Source: an uncultured Pseudanabaenaceae cyanobacterium
GTDB taxonomy: Bacteria > Cyanobacteriota > Cyanobacteriia > Pseudanabaenales > Pseudanabaenaceae
NCBI GenBank assembly: GCA_937927915.1
Contig: CALGKB010000012.1
Span: 1 to 63,134, forward strand
Direction of reading: 5' to 3'
DNA length: 63,134 nucleotides
The notes under the pieces were generated by a model, which saw nothing but the letters and a program-made list of their open reading frames with translations, did no database searches and had not been told where the DNA came from. The position numbers and the translations under genes were made by a program. How positions within the stretch are numbered: the first letter of the stretch is position 1; each line of letters begins with the position of its first letter. Positions 9,401-19,285 of this stretch are shown here, piece after piece.

Positions 9401-10600
9401 CTAGGTAGCAGACTTGTGACTCATTGCCCCCTGTTTTTGGCATACCCACTGTAAAACGGGAGTAGCTGGTTTCCAGGCTTGGAATTTCCCAAGGGGGCTG
9501 GGTTGTTCGATCGTTATGCGTGTCAAACTACCACCTACCTTTTGTTGCCACTGGTAGATGAGAGCTTGGCTTTCCAGAGTAACAGCATTAGCCACCAGTC
9601 TGCCCCAGGGGGGTAACTTTTCCCAGCAGGTTGCCAGCAAATTGGGGGTAGTGATACCACCGCCGATAAAAATCGCATCGGGAGTAGGCAAGTCTTGTAA
9701 AATCTGGGGCGCTTCCCCCTGCACAATCTCTAGGTGGGGGACACCGAGGGCACTGGCATTAGTGGCAATGTAATCCGTGCGGGTTTTCTCGATCGCTATC
9801 GCCCGACAGCGGGGATGACTGCGCAGCCACTCAATGGCAATAGAACCGCAACCAGCTCCCACATCCCACAGCAGTTCCCCAGGGGCAGGACTTAAGGCAG
9901 AGAGGGTAAGAGCACGGATGGGTTGTTTGGTCAGCTGTCCGTCATGGTGGTAGGCAGAGTCCGGCAGCCCCGGCACACGGGAGCGCAAAACAGAAGGTCT
10001 GCTACTACGACACTCGATCGCTACTAAATTCAAAGGGGGGAAGCGAGCATCGGGTTGATAGGCGCCGATAGTTTCCTTTTCCCCCCCCAGGTGGGATAAA
10101 ACCGTAATTTCACTGCGATCGTAGCCCGTTTCCTGCAAAACTTTCGCTATGTGATGGGGAGTTTCCCCGTTACTACTCAAAACCAGCAGCCGTGCCCGGG
10201 GAGAGAGATAACTGCGCAACAGATCAACAGGTCTGCCACACAAACTAAGAGTTTCTACATCTTCCATCTGCCACCGCAACCGCGCACAAGCGAGAGTGAA
10301 AGAAGAAAGAGAGGGAATCACCACACTCTGGGGAAAAGATTGCAGAATCAATTTACCACCCCCATACCACAGGGGATCGCCACTGGCTAAAATACACACC
10401 GATCGGTCCTGTTGCTCTCTGATGAGGTCGATCGTTTTCTGAATAGGCTTTTGCCAAGGAATGACAATTTTGCCAGTAGTGTCCACCATCTGCAGGTGAC
10501 GTTCTCCCCCCACCAAGACGGCAGCACTAGCGATTATCGAGCGGACACTTGGCGGCAATCCCGCTAGACCATCCTCACCAATACCAACAATTGTGATCAT
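9401..10600 (-). CDS. cobL: Precorrin-6Y C5,15-methyltransferase (decarboxylating), CbiE-CbiT fusion
   Basis: Bifunctional enzyme of 399 residues in corrin (vitamin B12-type) synthesis that methylates C5 and C15 and decarboxylates the C12 side chain. The N-terminal CbiE half (1 to about 200) starts MITIVGIGEDG and contains SGDPLWYGGG, typical of tetrapyrrole methylases. The C-terminal CbiT half is a class I methyltransferase with motif I WDVGAGCGS at 245-253 and IFIGGG. Both halves are complete. It stands alone, with no other cob genes beside it and no cobalamin riboswitch recognised upstream. It is divergent from the M16 peptidase gene. Confidence 0.94.
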   Translation of the reverse strand: MITIVGIGEDGLAGLPPSVRSIIASAAVLVGGERHLQMVDTTGKIVIPWQKPIQKTIDLIREQQDRSVCILASGDPLWYGGGKLILQSFPQSVVIPSLSSFTLACARLRWQMEDVETLSLCGRPVDLLRSYLSPRARLLVLSSNGETPHHIAKVLQETGYDRSEITVLSHLGGEKETIGAYQPDARFPPLNLVAIECRSSRPSVLRSRVPGLPDSAYHHDGQLTKQPIRALTLSALSPAPGELLWDVGAGCGSIAIEWLRSHPRCRAIAIEKTRTDYIATNASALGVPHLEIVQGEAPQILQDLPTPDAIFIGGGITTPNLLATCWEKLPPWGRLVANAVTLESQALIYQWQQKVGGSLTRITIEQPSPLGKFQAWKPATPVLQWVCQKQGAMSHKSAT

Positions 10601-10684
10601 GCCCTGGGGAGAAAGAGTGCTCCTTTATACTAAACCACCTGCAGGACTGTGGTAGTAACTTTACTTACGCCAAAACTACACGCC

Positions 10685-11977
10685 ATGTCTGCCACTGTTC
10701 AGGTTTTAGATGCCAGTCTCACCCTCGTCCATCAGGAAATTCCCCATATACCCACCGTCACCATCGATGTGTGGTTGCGGGGCGGGACAGTCATGGAAAC
10801 AACGGCAGAACGAGGAGTTGCCCACTTCGTGGAGCACATGGTGTTTAAGGGGACGGCGCGGGTGAAACCGGGGGAATTCGATCGCTTGGTAGAATCCTTG
10901 GGTAGTGTGACGAGTGCGGCTACCAGTTACGACTATACCCGTTATTCCCTGACCACGCCGCGGGAGCATTTTAAGACAGTTTTACCCTACTTAGGGGAAA
11001 TGTTACTAGGCGCGCAAATTCCTGAAACGGAACTGGAAGCGGAACGGCAAGTAGTGCTGGCAGAATTGGCACAAGCTTGGAGTAACCCTGACTGGATTAG
11101 CTATCAATTTTTACTGGCGACTATCTTTGACAATCATCCCTACGGTAGCCCTGTGATTGGTTCAGAAACAGAAGTTAATCAATTGCAGCGGGAACACCTC
11201 TGCTACTTTCATCACAAGTTTTACCAAAATAGCCCCATTGTGGTAGTAGTAGTTGGCTCCTTGCCCCTCGATCAAGTCCTGGAACCAGTGCAATCTGCCT
11301 TCCACCGTCCTATCGCTGATACACCCCCCTGTCCCCAATACCCCGTCCCACCTCTGCCTGGCATCATCCGTGAAGAATTGTATCTACCCCATCTTCCCCA
11401 GGACCGCCTCCTCCTCGCCTGGCTGGGACCAAGGGCAACTGAACTGCAAGGCACGATCGGGATGGAACTCCTCTCCCACATCCTGGGGGAAGGACGCCAC
11501 TCCCGCCTACCCCTCACCCTCAAACCCTGGGGCAACCATGTCAGCAGCGGCTATATCGCCCAAGAGTGGGGGGGCTTCTTTACCATCAGCACTTACCTAG
11601 AGCAAGAGCAGAGACAGGCGGTGGAATCTACCATCCTGCAGGTAACCAGGGACTTAGCCGCTCACCCCATCACTGCTGAGGAACTGAAACGGGCACAAAG
11701 GGCGCTCCACCATAATTTCGCCTTTTTAATGGAGTCTCCCCCTGAACTGGCCCACTTTTTGGGGTACCATGCCCTCCTGGGGTCCTACGACCTCTGTCAC
11801 CACTGGGATACCCTCTACCCCGAACTGGTGTGGCAAACCACTGCCCCTGACCTCCTGCACCTGGCACAGACCTATCTCCTGTCGCATCGGTATGTCTCTC
11901 TCCACATCACTACGTCCCCGCCACAATTTGCCGAATCAGGGGTAAACGGTCTTGAATGTAGCGATGTAAAGCCGTAG
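10685..11977 (+). CDS. M16 family zinc metallopeptidase
   Basis: About 430 residues, a pitrilysin/processing-peptidase type enzyme. The inverted zinc motif HxxEH is present (AHFVEHMVFKGT near residue 46) and the family stretch LDNGLT-like DASLTLVHQ opens the protein. The second, inactive-like M16 domain follows (PQDRLLLAWLGPRA). A GTG at 10649 could extend it by 12 residues, but family alignment from memory supports the ATG at 10685. Soluble with no signal peptide, probably degrading peptides in the cytosol. Its last 68 bases overlap a convergent small gene. Confidence 0.9.
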   Translation: MSATVQVLDASLTLVHQEIPHIPTVTIDVWLRGGTVMETTAERGVAHFVEHMVFKGTARVKPGEFDRLVESLGSVTSAATSYDYTRYSLTTPREHFKTVLPYLGEMLLGAQIPETELEAERQVVLAELAQAWSNPDWISYQFLLATIFDNHPYGSPVIGSETEVNQLQREHLCYFHHKFYQNSPIVVVVVGSLPLDQVLEPVQSAFHRPIADTPPCPQYPVPPLPGIIREELYLPHLPQDRLLLAWLGPRATELQGTIGMELLSHILGEGRHSRLPLTLKPWGNHVSSGYIAQEWGGFFTISTYLEQEQRQAVESTILQVTRDLAAHPITAEELKRAQRALHHNFAFLMESPPELAHFLGYHALLGSYDLCHHWDTLYPELVWQTTAPDLLHLAQTYLLSHRYVSLHITTSPPQFAESGVNGLECSDVKP

Positions 11978-12128
11978 ACTGGCTGCAGTCTAACCCCAAA
12001 GCCTCCTGCATCCGATCGAGGAGCCAGAGTTTTAAGCGCTCATCATCCATCGGCAGGACTTGTTGGGGGTTCAAGTGCTGGACTGTACTCCAAAACAAAC
12101 GTAAGATGCTAGGCTGCACGGTAATCAC
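11910..12128 (-). CDS. Conserved cyanobacterial small protein, unknown function
   Basis: A 72-residue, largely helical, soluble protein starting at a GTG and ending DRLPLIRQIVAGT. The layout (SILRLFWSTV, then a leucine-rich middle with DDERLKLWLLDRM, then YIQDRLPLIR) resembles a small conserved cyanobacterial family I recall as unnamed hypotheticals. Its 3' part overlaps the M16 peptidase gene by 68 bases in antisense, so the two ends constrain each other. The start could also be the second GTG three codons on. Confidence 0.6.
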   Translation of the reverse strand: MITVQPSILRLFWSTVQHLNPQQVLPMDDERLKLWLLDRMQEALGLDCSQSTALHRYIQDRLPLIRQIVAGT

Positions 12129-12323
12129 CTCAGTCTTAATAATTTCTTAAGGATTGCCTCCTACCCTATTGAAGCACTAATGTGATAAGAATGCCCAGAA
12201 TCACACAAAAAGCAACAATTCCTGTGGCTATCCCTAAAGGAATGTAAAGCTTGCGCCTAGGGGCAAAGCCTGGGCAGGTCGGGCTGATCGTAGTAGAATT
12301 GAAGACAGATTGCTGAGGGAAAT

Positions 12324-14303
12324 GTGGACAAAGGTACGCTGGTAGAAGTCAAGCTCAACGGACATTATCGCTTGTTACTGATTGCCGGCACCGAGGGCAA
12401 AAAGCACCTCCAAGCTACCGATGAGAACGGCATTACCCACACTATTCACCCCCGCGAGATTGAGTATGTGATTCCCCATAGTCACCTCCTAGATGCCAGT
12501 CAGATTCCCCAATTTCGTACCCGCGTGCAACCCTACCTCGACCCCAGTCAGCTGGAGTTAGCTTGGGAAGTACTGCAGGGGCAAGCCACCACGCCGGAGG
12601 AGTTAGCGGACCTTTTATTTTCCAACGCTGACAGTCACACTTGCTATGCGGCTTACTGTCTGTTGCGGGAAGATAAGATTTATTTCAAACAAAAGGGACA
12701 GGTATACGAGACCCGCCCCCGCAGCCAGGTGGAAGAGATTAAGCATCAAATAAATTTGGCACAACAACGGGCGCAGGAAAATCAGCAATTTGTCGACAAG
12801 GTACAGGCAAAATTACAGGGGGAAGCAGTGGAGTGGACTAGCGCTGAGCGCCAACGCCTGGAATGTTTGGAACGCTATGTGCTATACCCCCAAGAAATTA
12901 CCGAGAGGGAGAAAAATCAGGCGCAGGAAATTCTTAGCCTCGCGAAACGCCTGAAGACGGAAGCGGCTGCCTTTGATCTGCTAGTGGATTTGGGCATCTG
13001 GTCCGTCCATGAGAATCTTGCCCTCAAACGTAGCCAAATACCCATTACTTTTCCTCCTGAAGTGTTAACCTTAGCCCAAGAGCGCCTGCATAACCCCCCC
13101 CCTGATATGTCCCACCGCCTGGATTTGCGCCACCTGCGTACCTACACAATAGATGACATCTCCACTACCGAGATCGACGACGGGATTAGTATTGACAACG
13201 ATCGGATTTGGATTCATATTGCCGACCCGACAAGGTGGGTGATGCCGGGGGATGCCTTGGAATTGGAAGCCCGCCGCCGCGCTACAACAGTTTATTTGCC
13301 GACGGGGATGATCCCCATGTTTCCCCACGAGTTGGCAACAGGACCAATGAGTTTGGTGCAGGGGCAAGATTGTTGTGCCCTTTCTTTTGGTGTAGTCCTG
13401 GCAGAGGACGGCAGTATTCAAGATTGGCAAATTGCTACTACCCTCGTCTGTCCCACCTATCGCCTCACCTATGATGACGTAACGGAGATGTTGGAAATTG
13501 GGGCAGAGGCAGACCTCGATCGGTTATTTTACTGGGCGAAGAAGCGGGAGCAGTGGCGGTTGCGGCAGGGAGCAGTAGCCATCCATTTACCGGAGACAAG
13601 TATCAAGGTGAAGGGGGAGGAAGTGACCCTCCAGTTGTTGGAGGATTCCCCCTCGCGGCAGTTAGTCTCAGAGATGATGATCTTGGCGGGGGAGATAGCA
13701 GCCAGGTTTGCCATCGAAAAACAGATACCAGTTCCTTTTCGGGGGCAGGCAACCCCCAATCTACCGCCGGCGGAAGAGCTAGAGCAAATTCCTAACGGTG
13801 TAGCGAGGGCTTGGGCTATCTGTCGCACCATGTCCAAATCAGAGGTGAGTCTGGAACCTCAACCCCACGCCGGTTTGGGACTACCTGCCTACGTCCAAGC
13901 TACTTCTCCCATTCGGCGTTACGGCGATTTAATTGTGCATTACCAAATCAAAGCTGCTCTGTTGGGACAGCCGCCCGTATTTACAGCACCGCAGGTACAG
14001 GAACTGATTGGTATGATCGATGTGGCAACCTATGATGCCGTGCAGGTAGAAAGACAAACAAATCGCTACTGGAGTTTGGAATACCTACGCCGACATCAGG
14101 ACACAGTCTGGCAGGCAGTTTTCCTAGATTGGTTGAAGGAGTCTGATAAGTTAGGTTTGATTTTACTGGAAGAACTGGGATTGAAGTTGCCCATCAAAAT
14201 GACGAGACAGGTAAACAAGGGAGAACACCTACAGGTAAAGGTAAGTATAGTCAATCCCCGATCGGATACTATTCAGTTCCAGGAAGTGGGTGTGGCATCC
14301 TAA
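12324..14303 (+). CDS. RNase II/RNase R family exoribonuclease
   Basis: Protein of 659 residues with a GTG start preceded by GAGGGA. An N-terminal OB/SH3-like part leads to the RNB catalytic domain, whose magnesium-binding signature appears at Asp267 to Asp286 (DLRHLRTYTIDD, then EIDDGIS). Downstream hallmarks are PTGMIPMFP and ATSPIRRYGDLIVHYQ. This is a 3'-5' exonuclease for RNA turnover. Its size fits the shorter cyanobacterial RNase II paralogue rather than the larger Zam-type protein. A run of nine C near 13095 codes for prolines. The 3' end overlaps the methyltransferase remnant by 14 bases. Confidence 0.92.
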   Translation: MDKGTLVEVKLNGHYRLLLIAGTEGKKHLQATDENGITHTIHPREIEYVIPHSHLLDASQIPQFRTRVQPYLDPSQLELAWEVLQGQATTPEELADLLFSNADSHTCYAAYCLLREDKIYFKQKGQVYETRPRSQVEEIKHQINLAQQRAQENQQFVDKVQAKLQGEAVEWTSAERQRLECLERYVLYPQEITEREKNQAQEILSLAKRLKTEAAAFDLLVDLGIWSVHENLALKRSQIPITFPPEVLTLAQERLHNPPPDMSHRLDLRHLRTYTIDDISTTEIDDGISIDNDRIWIHIADPTRWVMPGDALELEARRRATTVYLPTGMIPMFPHELATGPMSLVQGQDCCALSFGVVLAEDGSIQDWQIATTLVCPTYRLTYDDVTEMLEIGAEADLDRLFYWAKKREQWRLRQGAVAIHLPETSIKVKGEEVTLQLLEDSPSRQLVSEMMILAGEIAARFAIEKQIPVPFRGQATPNLPPAEELEQIPNGVARAWAICRTMSKSEVSLEPQPHAGLGLPAYVQATSPIRRYGDLIVHYQIKAALLGQPPVFTAPQVQELIGMIDVATYDAVQVERQTNRYWSLEYLRRHQDTVWQAVFLDWLKESDKLGLILLEELGLKLPIKMTRQVNKGEHLQVKVSIVNPRSDTIQFQEVGVAS

Positions 14304-14550
14304 ATACTTTAGTAAACCCCAGACGATCGTTTTGGCAGGTGACTGTCTCCAGCACTTAGGGGAGTTACAGGCGGGCAGAGATCGCTTTGCACTTACCTTT
14401 CTTGATCCCCCCTTCAACCAAGGTAAGGACTATAAATACTTTGATGACAATCAACGCGAAGCAGTGTATTGGAGCTGGCTATTAGAGATTTGTCAGGCAG
14501 TCTATGACTTATGCTTGGAAGGGGCAGCGATTTACTTTATAAAATACTGA
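14290..14550 (+). pseudogene. Truncated site-specific DNA methyltransferase (DPPF type)
   Basis: An 86-residue fragment that keeps the N-terminal part of an adenine/cytosine-N4 methyltransferase: a motif I-like region LAGDCLQHLGEL, then the catalytic TFLDPPFNQGKDY near residue 37 and GAAIYFI at the end. Full enzymes are some 250-300 residues; here the frame stops at 14550, a few bases before the terminal repeat of a decayed IS4-family element, and no C-terminal half is seen on the far side. A GTG start with AGGAAG before it overlaps the RNase stop, implying it was once translationally coupled. Probably inactive. Confidence 0.8.
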
Positions 14551-14555
14551 GTATT

Positions 14556-15624
14556 TACTGCGCCAAAGGTGTTGAATCTTCGCAACAAGACTTAACATTG
14601 AAGGTTAGATTTAGCCTACCAAATGCCTACCTATTTCTATCCGTAAATATCGTAATTTCTCGATGAGTTAACAACTTAAGCAGTAAATAACCAATCAGTA
14701 CAGCATAGATTTGTAGTCGCACTCCATTCTCATTCTTTGTGATTATGCTCTCCAATTTCAATTGCATCTTCAATTTGCCAGCGTAGACGATAGGCTTCCT
14801 TGATTTCCTCGTTACTCATGTCTTCCACATTAGTAGCTAGTTTATACCCAATGTTATCTTCTTCATTAAAAAATTGAACACCCGTACATTAGGATTGTCT
14901 GGATTGAGTTTCATGTTATTTCTAATCCGTACAATAAACAATGTATGTCTCTGGCACATTTCATCCACTAATTTCCAAGAACTAAAAAACCTCTATCCAT
15001 GATGTCAAAGGCATCCTCTGGTATCGTTCTGATGACAAGATTGCCAACTTTTTGGTCACTAATTTGTCCAAAAGTAATTATTTTATTACCAATGTTACCT
15101 GGGTTTATATCAAAGCAAAGAGATACTTTACTTGGTATACTTGCTGTTGCCAAAATAGTTTACTTGTTAAAGTTATGATGGTAGAATCTAGAGGAAATAA
15201 ATGCTTAAATTCTCCGTAGTTTTGTCTTTTAAGACGCTGTTGCAACTCTCTTAAAATGCGTTGAAATGGTTCAGTACTAAGAGAAAGAGTAAGCCCCTCA
15301 TTGTGAAGATTCTTGCATCCAAAGTAAAGTCTATCCAGATGAGGACAAAGAGTTGAGAATCCAGAACAGGATAATCATTTTGGGGCATAAGTCTTAGCAA
15401 GGGCTTGATAAGTTGCCGAAGTTGTTTTAAGATAAACTCAAATCTGTTTGCTATTTCTCAGAGCTAGGAGACCATTTCTGGCTCCTTCTTTCTGCCTCTT
15501 TCCTAACATTCAAAACTTCTGGCATTGTACTTTAATGCAAATCTTGGGGCTTGAGCCTCTGGTAGGGTAAATCTGACTTCTAATATTAACTTTTGTTGCG
15601 AGAACATTCAACACTTTTGGTCTG
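14556..15624. mobile_element. Decayed IS4-family insertion sequence
   Basis: Both ends share a long diverged terminal inverted repeat of about 65-70 bases. The left end has CCAAAGGTGTTGAAT, CGCAACAA, then GATTTAGCCTACCA; the right end, reversed, has CCAAAAGTGTTGAAT, CGCAACAA, then GATTTACCCTACCA. The interior carries a minus-strand DDE transposase broken by stops and frameshifts. Outer limits are approximate, and no clear target duplication was found. Base composition is AT-richer than its surroundings and it contains no CGATCG cores. Confidence 0.8.
14627..15525 (-). pseudogene. Broken IS4-family DDE transposase
   Basis: Pieces of an IS4 transposase can be read on the minus strand in shifting frames: NYGEFKHLFPLDSTIITL, with the first catalytic Asp, near 15190; DIMDRGF, with the second Asp, near 15000; FIVRIRNNMKL near 14920; the YREK-type EAYRLRWQIE near 14780; and a C-terminal NGVRLQIYAVLIGYLL near 14690. 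At least three stops or shifts separate them, so it cannot make a full protein. The longest intact piece is 61 codons at 14968-15153. Confidence 0.8.
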
Positions 15625-15826
15625 TATTAATTGCATAGGGTTTATATCAGTAGTAAGAATAGGGTTGCGGTTATTGTCTTCCTTGGGTGGGAGGCTATTA
15701 TGGAGACTATCATTAAGTAAATCTTAAAAGGGTGGGGCTGAGGCGATCGGTTCCCCAGGGGCAGCAAGTCAGGTGCAGGCGTAGCAAAATATATGCTATA
15801 CAGGGATTTACGTCTGTGTTACTGCC

Positions 15827-18448
15827 ATGTCTACCCTAGTTATTGTTGAATCCCCAACCAAAGCTCGTACTATCCGTAACTTTCTGCCCAGTGACTACAA
15901 GGTGCAGGCATCGATGGGGCACGTGCGGGATTTACCCCAGTCTGCCAAAGAGATTCCCCCTGCCTACAAAGGCTATGATTGGGCAACTTTGGGTGTGAAT
16001 GTGGAGAAGGATTTTGAACCCCTGTATGTGGTGCCAGCGGATAAGAAGAAGGTGGTCAAGGAGCTGCAGCAAGAATTGAAGAACGCGACAGAGTTAATTC
16101 TGGCAACGGACGAAGACCGCGAAGGGGAGAGTATTTCCTGGCATCTCCTGCAGGTGCTGCAACCTAAAATCCCCACGAAACGCATGGTTTTCCATGAGAT
16201 TACGGCGGAAGCAATCCAAACAGCATTGCAAAATTGTCGCGATATTGATGAGCAGCTGGTTAGGGCGCAGGAAACTAGGCGTATTCTCGATCGACTGGTC
16301 GGCTACACTCTCTCCCCCCTACTGTGGAAGAAGTTGGCATGGGGGCTATCGGCAGGACGGGTGCAGTCAGTGGCAGTGCGCTTGATTGTAGACAGAGAAC
16401 GGGAACGGCGGGCATTTCGCTCAGCAACCTACTGGGATTTGAAGGCAGTTTTGTACGCGCCCAAGTTGGAGTTCCCTGCACAATTAATCAGTCTGGCTGG
16501 CAAAAGTTTAGCTACAGGTAAGGACTTTAATGACCGTACAGGGCAACTGTTACCCGATCGGGATGTGGTTTTACTAGACCAAGCCCAGGCAGAGGCACTG
16601 TGTGAGAGATTACGGGATAAAACTTGGCGGGTGACCGATCGGGAGGAACGCCCCATGACTCGCAAACCTGCTCCCCCCTTCACCACTTCCACTTTGCAAC
16701 AGGAGGCTAACCGCAAACTCCGATTTAGTGCCAAGGAGACGATGCGTATTGCCCAGGCGCTCTATGAACAGGGCTACATTACCTATATGCGTACTGATTC
16801 TGTGCATTTGTCGGAGCAGGCGATTACGGCAGCTAGGGAATGTGTGGCAAGGATGTACGGGCAAGAATATCTCAGCCCCCAGCCCAGACAGTACACAACT
16901 AAGACTAAGAATGCCCAGGAAGCCCATGAAGCTATCCGCCCCGCTGGTTCCACCTTTAGAACACCCCAAGAAACGGGGTTAACGGGGAGAGAATTGCAAC
17001 TCTATGACTTAATTTGGAAACGAACAGTAGCCTGTCAGATGGCAGATGCTCGCCAGACAATGACGACAATCACAATCGGGGTAGAAGATGCTCTCTTTCG
17101 AGCGGCAGGGAAGCGCATTGATTTTCCTGGTTTTTTGCGTGCCTATGTGGAAGGTTCCGACGACCCCACTGCTGCCCTGGAAGACCAAGAGATATTGCTG
17201 CCCCTTATGCAAGTGGGCGACGAATTGGATTTGCGGCAGTTAGAGCCAGTCAAGCATGAAACGCAACCGCCCCCCCGCTACACAGAAGCATCTCTAGTGA
17301 AAACCTTAGAAGCTGAAGGTATCGGCAGACCCAGTACCTACGCCACAATTATCGATAAAATCTGTGGTGAACGAGGGTATGTACAGATTATTAATAATGC
17401 TCTGGTACCGACTTTTACTGCTTTTGCTGTCACAGAGTTGTTGGAAAAACATTTTCCCCATCTAGTTGACACTTCTTTTACTTCCAAAATGGAACAGACC
17501 CTCGATGACATTGCCACAGGTACTATGGATTGGTTGCCCTATCTGCGGGAGTTTTACAGTGGTAAAGAGGGTTTAGAGAAACAGGTGAAAGAAAAAGAAG
17601 AAACGATCGACCCTGAAACAGCAAAAACGATCGAGTTAGAAGGGCTGGGAGATGTCAAAATCAAGATTGGCAAATTCGGTCCCTACATTCAGGTGGGGGA
17701 TGTGTCAGCCTCTCTGCCCCCTGACATTACCCCTGCTGACCTCGATCAGGAAAAGATTGAATCTCTTCTAAAACAGAAGTTAGAAGGACCAGACCAAATT
17801 GGTGTGCATCCAGAAACAGGAGAGCCAATTTTCCTACTAGTGGGGCGCTATGGACCCTACGTGCAGTTAGGCAAAGCAGAGGAGGGGCAACCTCTCCCCA
17901 AGCGGGCTAGCCTTCCCAAGGGTGTACAACCAGAGGAAGTGACGCTACAAATGGCGATCGATTTACTGCGGCTGCCCCGTCACCTCGGCAACCATCCTGA
18001 GACTGGGAAACCCATTATTGCCAACAACGGCAGATTTGGTCCTTTTATCGTCCATGACCAGGGCAAGGTAAAGGACTATCGCTCCCTCAAAGCCCCTGAT
18101 GACCCCTACACAATCACCCTAGAACGGGCATTGGAGTTATTCGCCCAACCCAAGACTACCCGATCGCGGGGCAGCAAACTGGTTCGCATCCTAGGAGAAC
18201 ACCCGGAGGACGGTAGCCCCATCGAACTCCTGGAGGGCAGTTATGGTCCCTACATCAAGTATGAATCCACCAATGTGGCTGTTCCCAAAGAAATGGATAT
18301 AGAAAGTTTGACCTTAGCACAAGCCCTGACACTCCTAGCAGACAAAATCCCTGAGAAACCAAAGAAAAAGACAGCCACTGCTGCCAAAACAACAACAAAA
18401 ACGAAAAAGACTACAACTCGATCGAGGTCGAAAGTAGCTAGCAAATGA
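15827..18448 (+). CDS. topA: DNA topoisomerase I
   Basis: Type IA topoisomerase of 873 residues that relaxes negative supercoils. The TOPRIM domain opens with [12 protein letters not shown] and includes ATDEDREGE. The catalytic tyrosine is Tyr320 in ITYMRTDS. The C-terminal half lacks clear zinc-finger cysteines and instead has repeated [24 protein letters not shown] units, as in cyanobacterial enzymes, ending in a Lys/Thr-rich basic tail (about 840-873). The start is the first ATG and matches the family N-terminus; no strong ribosome binding site is seen. It follows the IS remnant by about 200 bases, which must hold its promoter. Confidence 0.97.
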   Translation: MSTLVIVESPTKARTIRNFLPSDYKVQASMGHVRDLPQSAKEIPPAYKGYDWATLGVNVEKDFEPLYVVPADKKKVVKELQQELKNATELILATDEDREGESISWHLLQVLQPKIPTKRMVFHEITAEAIQTALQNCRDIDEQLVRAQETRRILDRLVGYTLSPLLWKKLAWGLSAGRVQSVAVRLIVDRERERRAFRSATYWDLKAVLYAPKLEFPAQLISLAGKSLATGKDFNDRTGQLLPDRDVVLLDQAQAEALCERLRDKTWRVTDREERPMTRKPAPPFTTSTLQQEANRKLRFSAKETMRIAQALYEQGYITYMRTDSVHLSEQAITAARECVARMYGQEYLSPQPRQYTTKTKNAQEAHEAIRPAGSTFRTPQETGLTGRELQLYDLIWKRTVACQMADARQTMTTITIGVEDALFRAAGKRIDFPGFLRAYVEGSDDPTAALEDQEILLPLMQVGDELDLRQLEPVKHETQPPPRYTEASLVKTLEAEGIGRPSTYATIIDKICGERGYVQIINNALVPTFTAFAVTELLEKHFPHLVDTSFTSKMEQTLDDIATGTMDWLPYLREFYSGKEGLEKQVKEKEETIDPETAKTIELEGLGDVKIKIGKFGPYIQVGDVSASLPPDITPADLDQEKIESLLKQKLEGPDQIGVHPETGEPIFLLVGRYGPYVQLGKAEEGQPLPKRASLPKGVQPEEVTLQMAIDLLRLPRHLGNHPETGKPIIANNGRFGPFIVHDQGKVKDYRSLKAPDDPYTITLERALELFAQPKTTRSRGSKLVRILGEHPEDGSPIELLEGSYGPYIKYESTNVAVPKEMDIESLTLAQALTLLADKIPEKPKKKTATAAKTTTKTKKTTTRSRSKVASK

Positions 18449-18579
18449 CACTGCCTTTTCTCTGTAGAAGTTAGCAATAAGCTTCTGACTTCACGATCGA
18501 TCGGAATTTAGATGTAGCAATCAGTCAATTTGCTCCTGGTTCACAAACAGTACGGGCGTTGGGTGTGATAACAAGAGGC

Positions 18580-18595
18580 GGGGGCAGTTGCCCCC
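18580..18595 (-). terminator. GC-rich hairpin after the DUF3386 gene
   Basis: GGGGGC (18580-18585) pairs with GCCCCC (18590-18595) around AGTT, starting eight bases past the stop of the DUF3386 gene. There is no strong T-run after it on either strand, so termination efficiency is uncertain. Confidence 0.45.
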
Positions 18596-18602
18596 AGTTA
18601 GC

Positions 18603-19244
18603 TTAGACAGTGTTCAGGAGTTGAATATTGTCCAGACTAAAGGTGACAGTGTTGCCCTGTTCGTCTGCAATCGTTCTCTTACTCAGGATATAGTAACCCC
18701 CTACCTTTTGGTATTCATCTGTGAAGTGCTGGCGGGGTTTCACCTGCTCCCCTGTCTGCGGATTGTGATAGATAGAAGTGTAGCGATGGGACAGGTAACC
18801 TGCTTCTGTAGGATGAACAGACAAAGTATCGATCGTGACGACCATGCCGTGAATGTGACGATGTACTAGGGTGACAATGTTGTCTTTGACTTTGTAGCGA
18901 TCGCCGGCATTAGCGCCCCCCACCAGGATTTCCTGGGTACCGTCTTCATCTTTGTTGCCGAAGCTAAAAGTGTTTTTAGCGTGGGTATCCTCGAAACTGC
19001 GACGGACGCGGTGAATCGTGATTTCCCAAATCTGTTCCTTGACAGCGTTTAGCACTTCTCCTTGGTCAAAGCCCGTAATTTCTGATTTCAGCTTGGCATC
19101 CACCTTGACCTGACCAGTGTAGGATTGTCCGTCTTTAGTCATAGTGACAGTGGCAGTAAACCCCGGGAAGTTGCTGTCCCAGGTATAGCGGTTTTCATAG
19201 GCAGCACGAAATAGGTCTTGCGCACTCAGAGTTGCAGCAGTCAT
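18603..19244 (-). CDS. DUF3386 family protein
   Basis: A 213-residue soluble protein with no signal peptide or membrane segment. Its whole length matches what I know of DUF3386, a family of cyanobacteria and plastid-bearing eukaryotes with no assigned function: an opening ARDLFRAAYENRYTW-like segment, FPGFTATVTM, a central HRHIHGMVVTIDTL and a C-terminal VGGYYILSKRTI. Predicted mostly beta-strand, perhaps a carrier-type fold. It is transcribed alone, with the GHL10 gene ending 41 bases upstream of its start on the same strand. Confidence 0.85.
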   Translation of the reverse strand: MTAATLSAQDLFRAAYENRYTWDSNFPGFTATVTMTKDGQSYTGQVKVDAKLKSEITGFDQGEVLNAVKEQIWEITIHRVRRSFEDTHAKNTFSFGNKDEDGTQEILVGGANAGDRYKVKDNIVTLVHRHIHGMVVTIDTLSVHPTEAGYLSHRYTSIYHNPQTGEQVKPRQHFTDEYQKVGGYYILSKRTIADEQGNTVTFSLDNIQLLNTV

Positions 19245-19285
19245 CGGTGTTTCCTAATGCGTTTTATTAGCAACAACATTTTAAC

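Noticed and set aside
14968-15153. 61-residue minus-strand ORF taken as a gene
   Set aside because: It is only the longest open piece of a broken IS4 transposase; flanking frames carry the rest.
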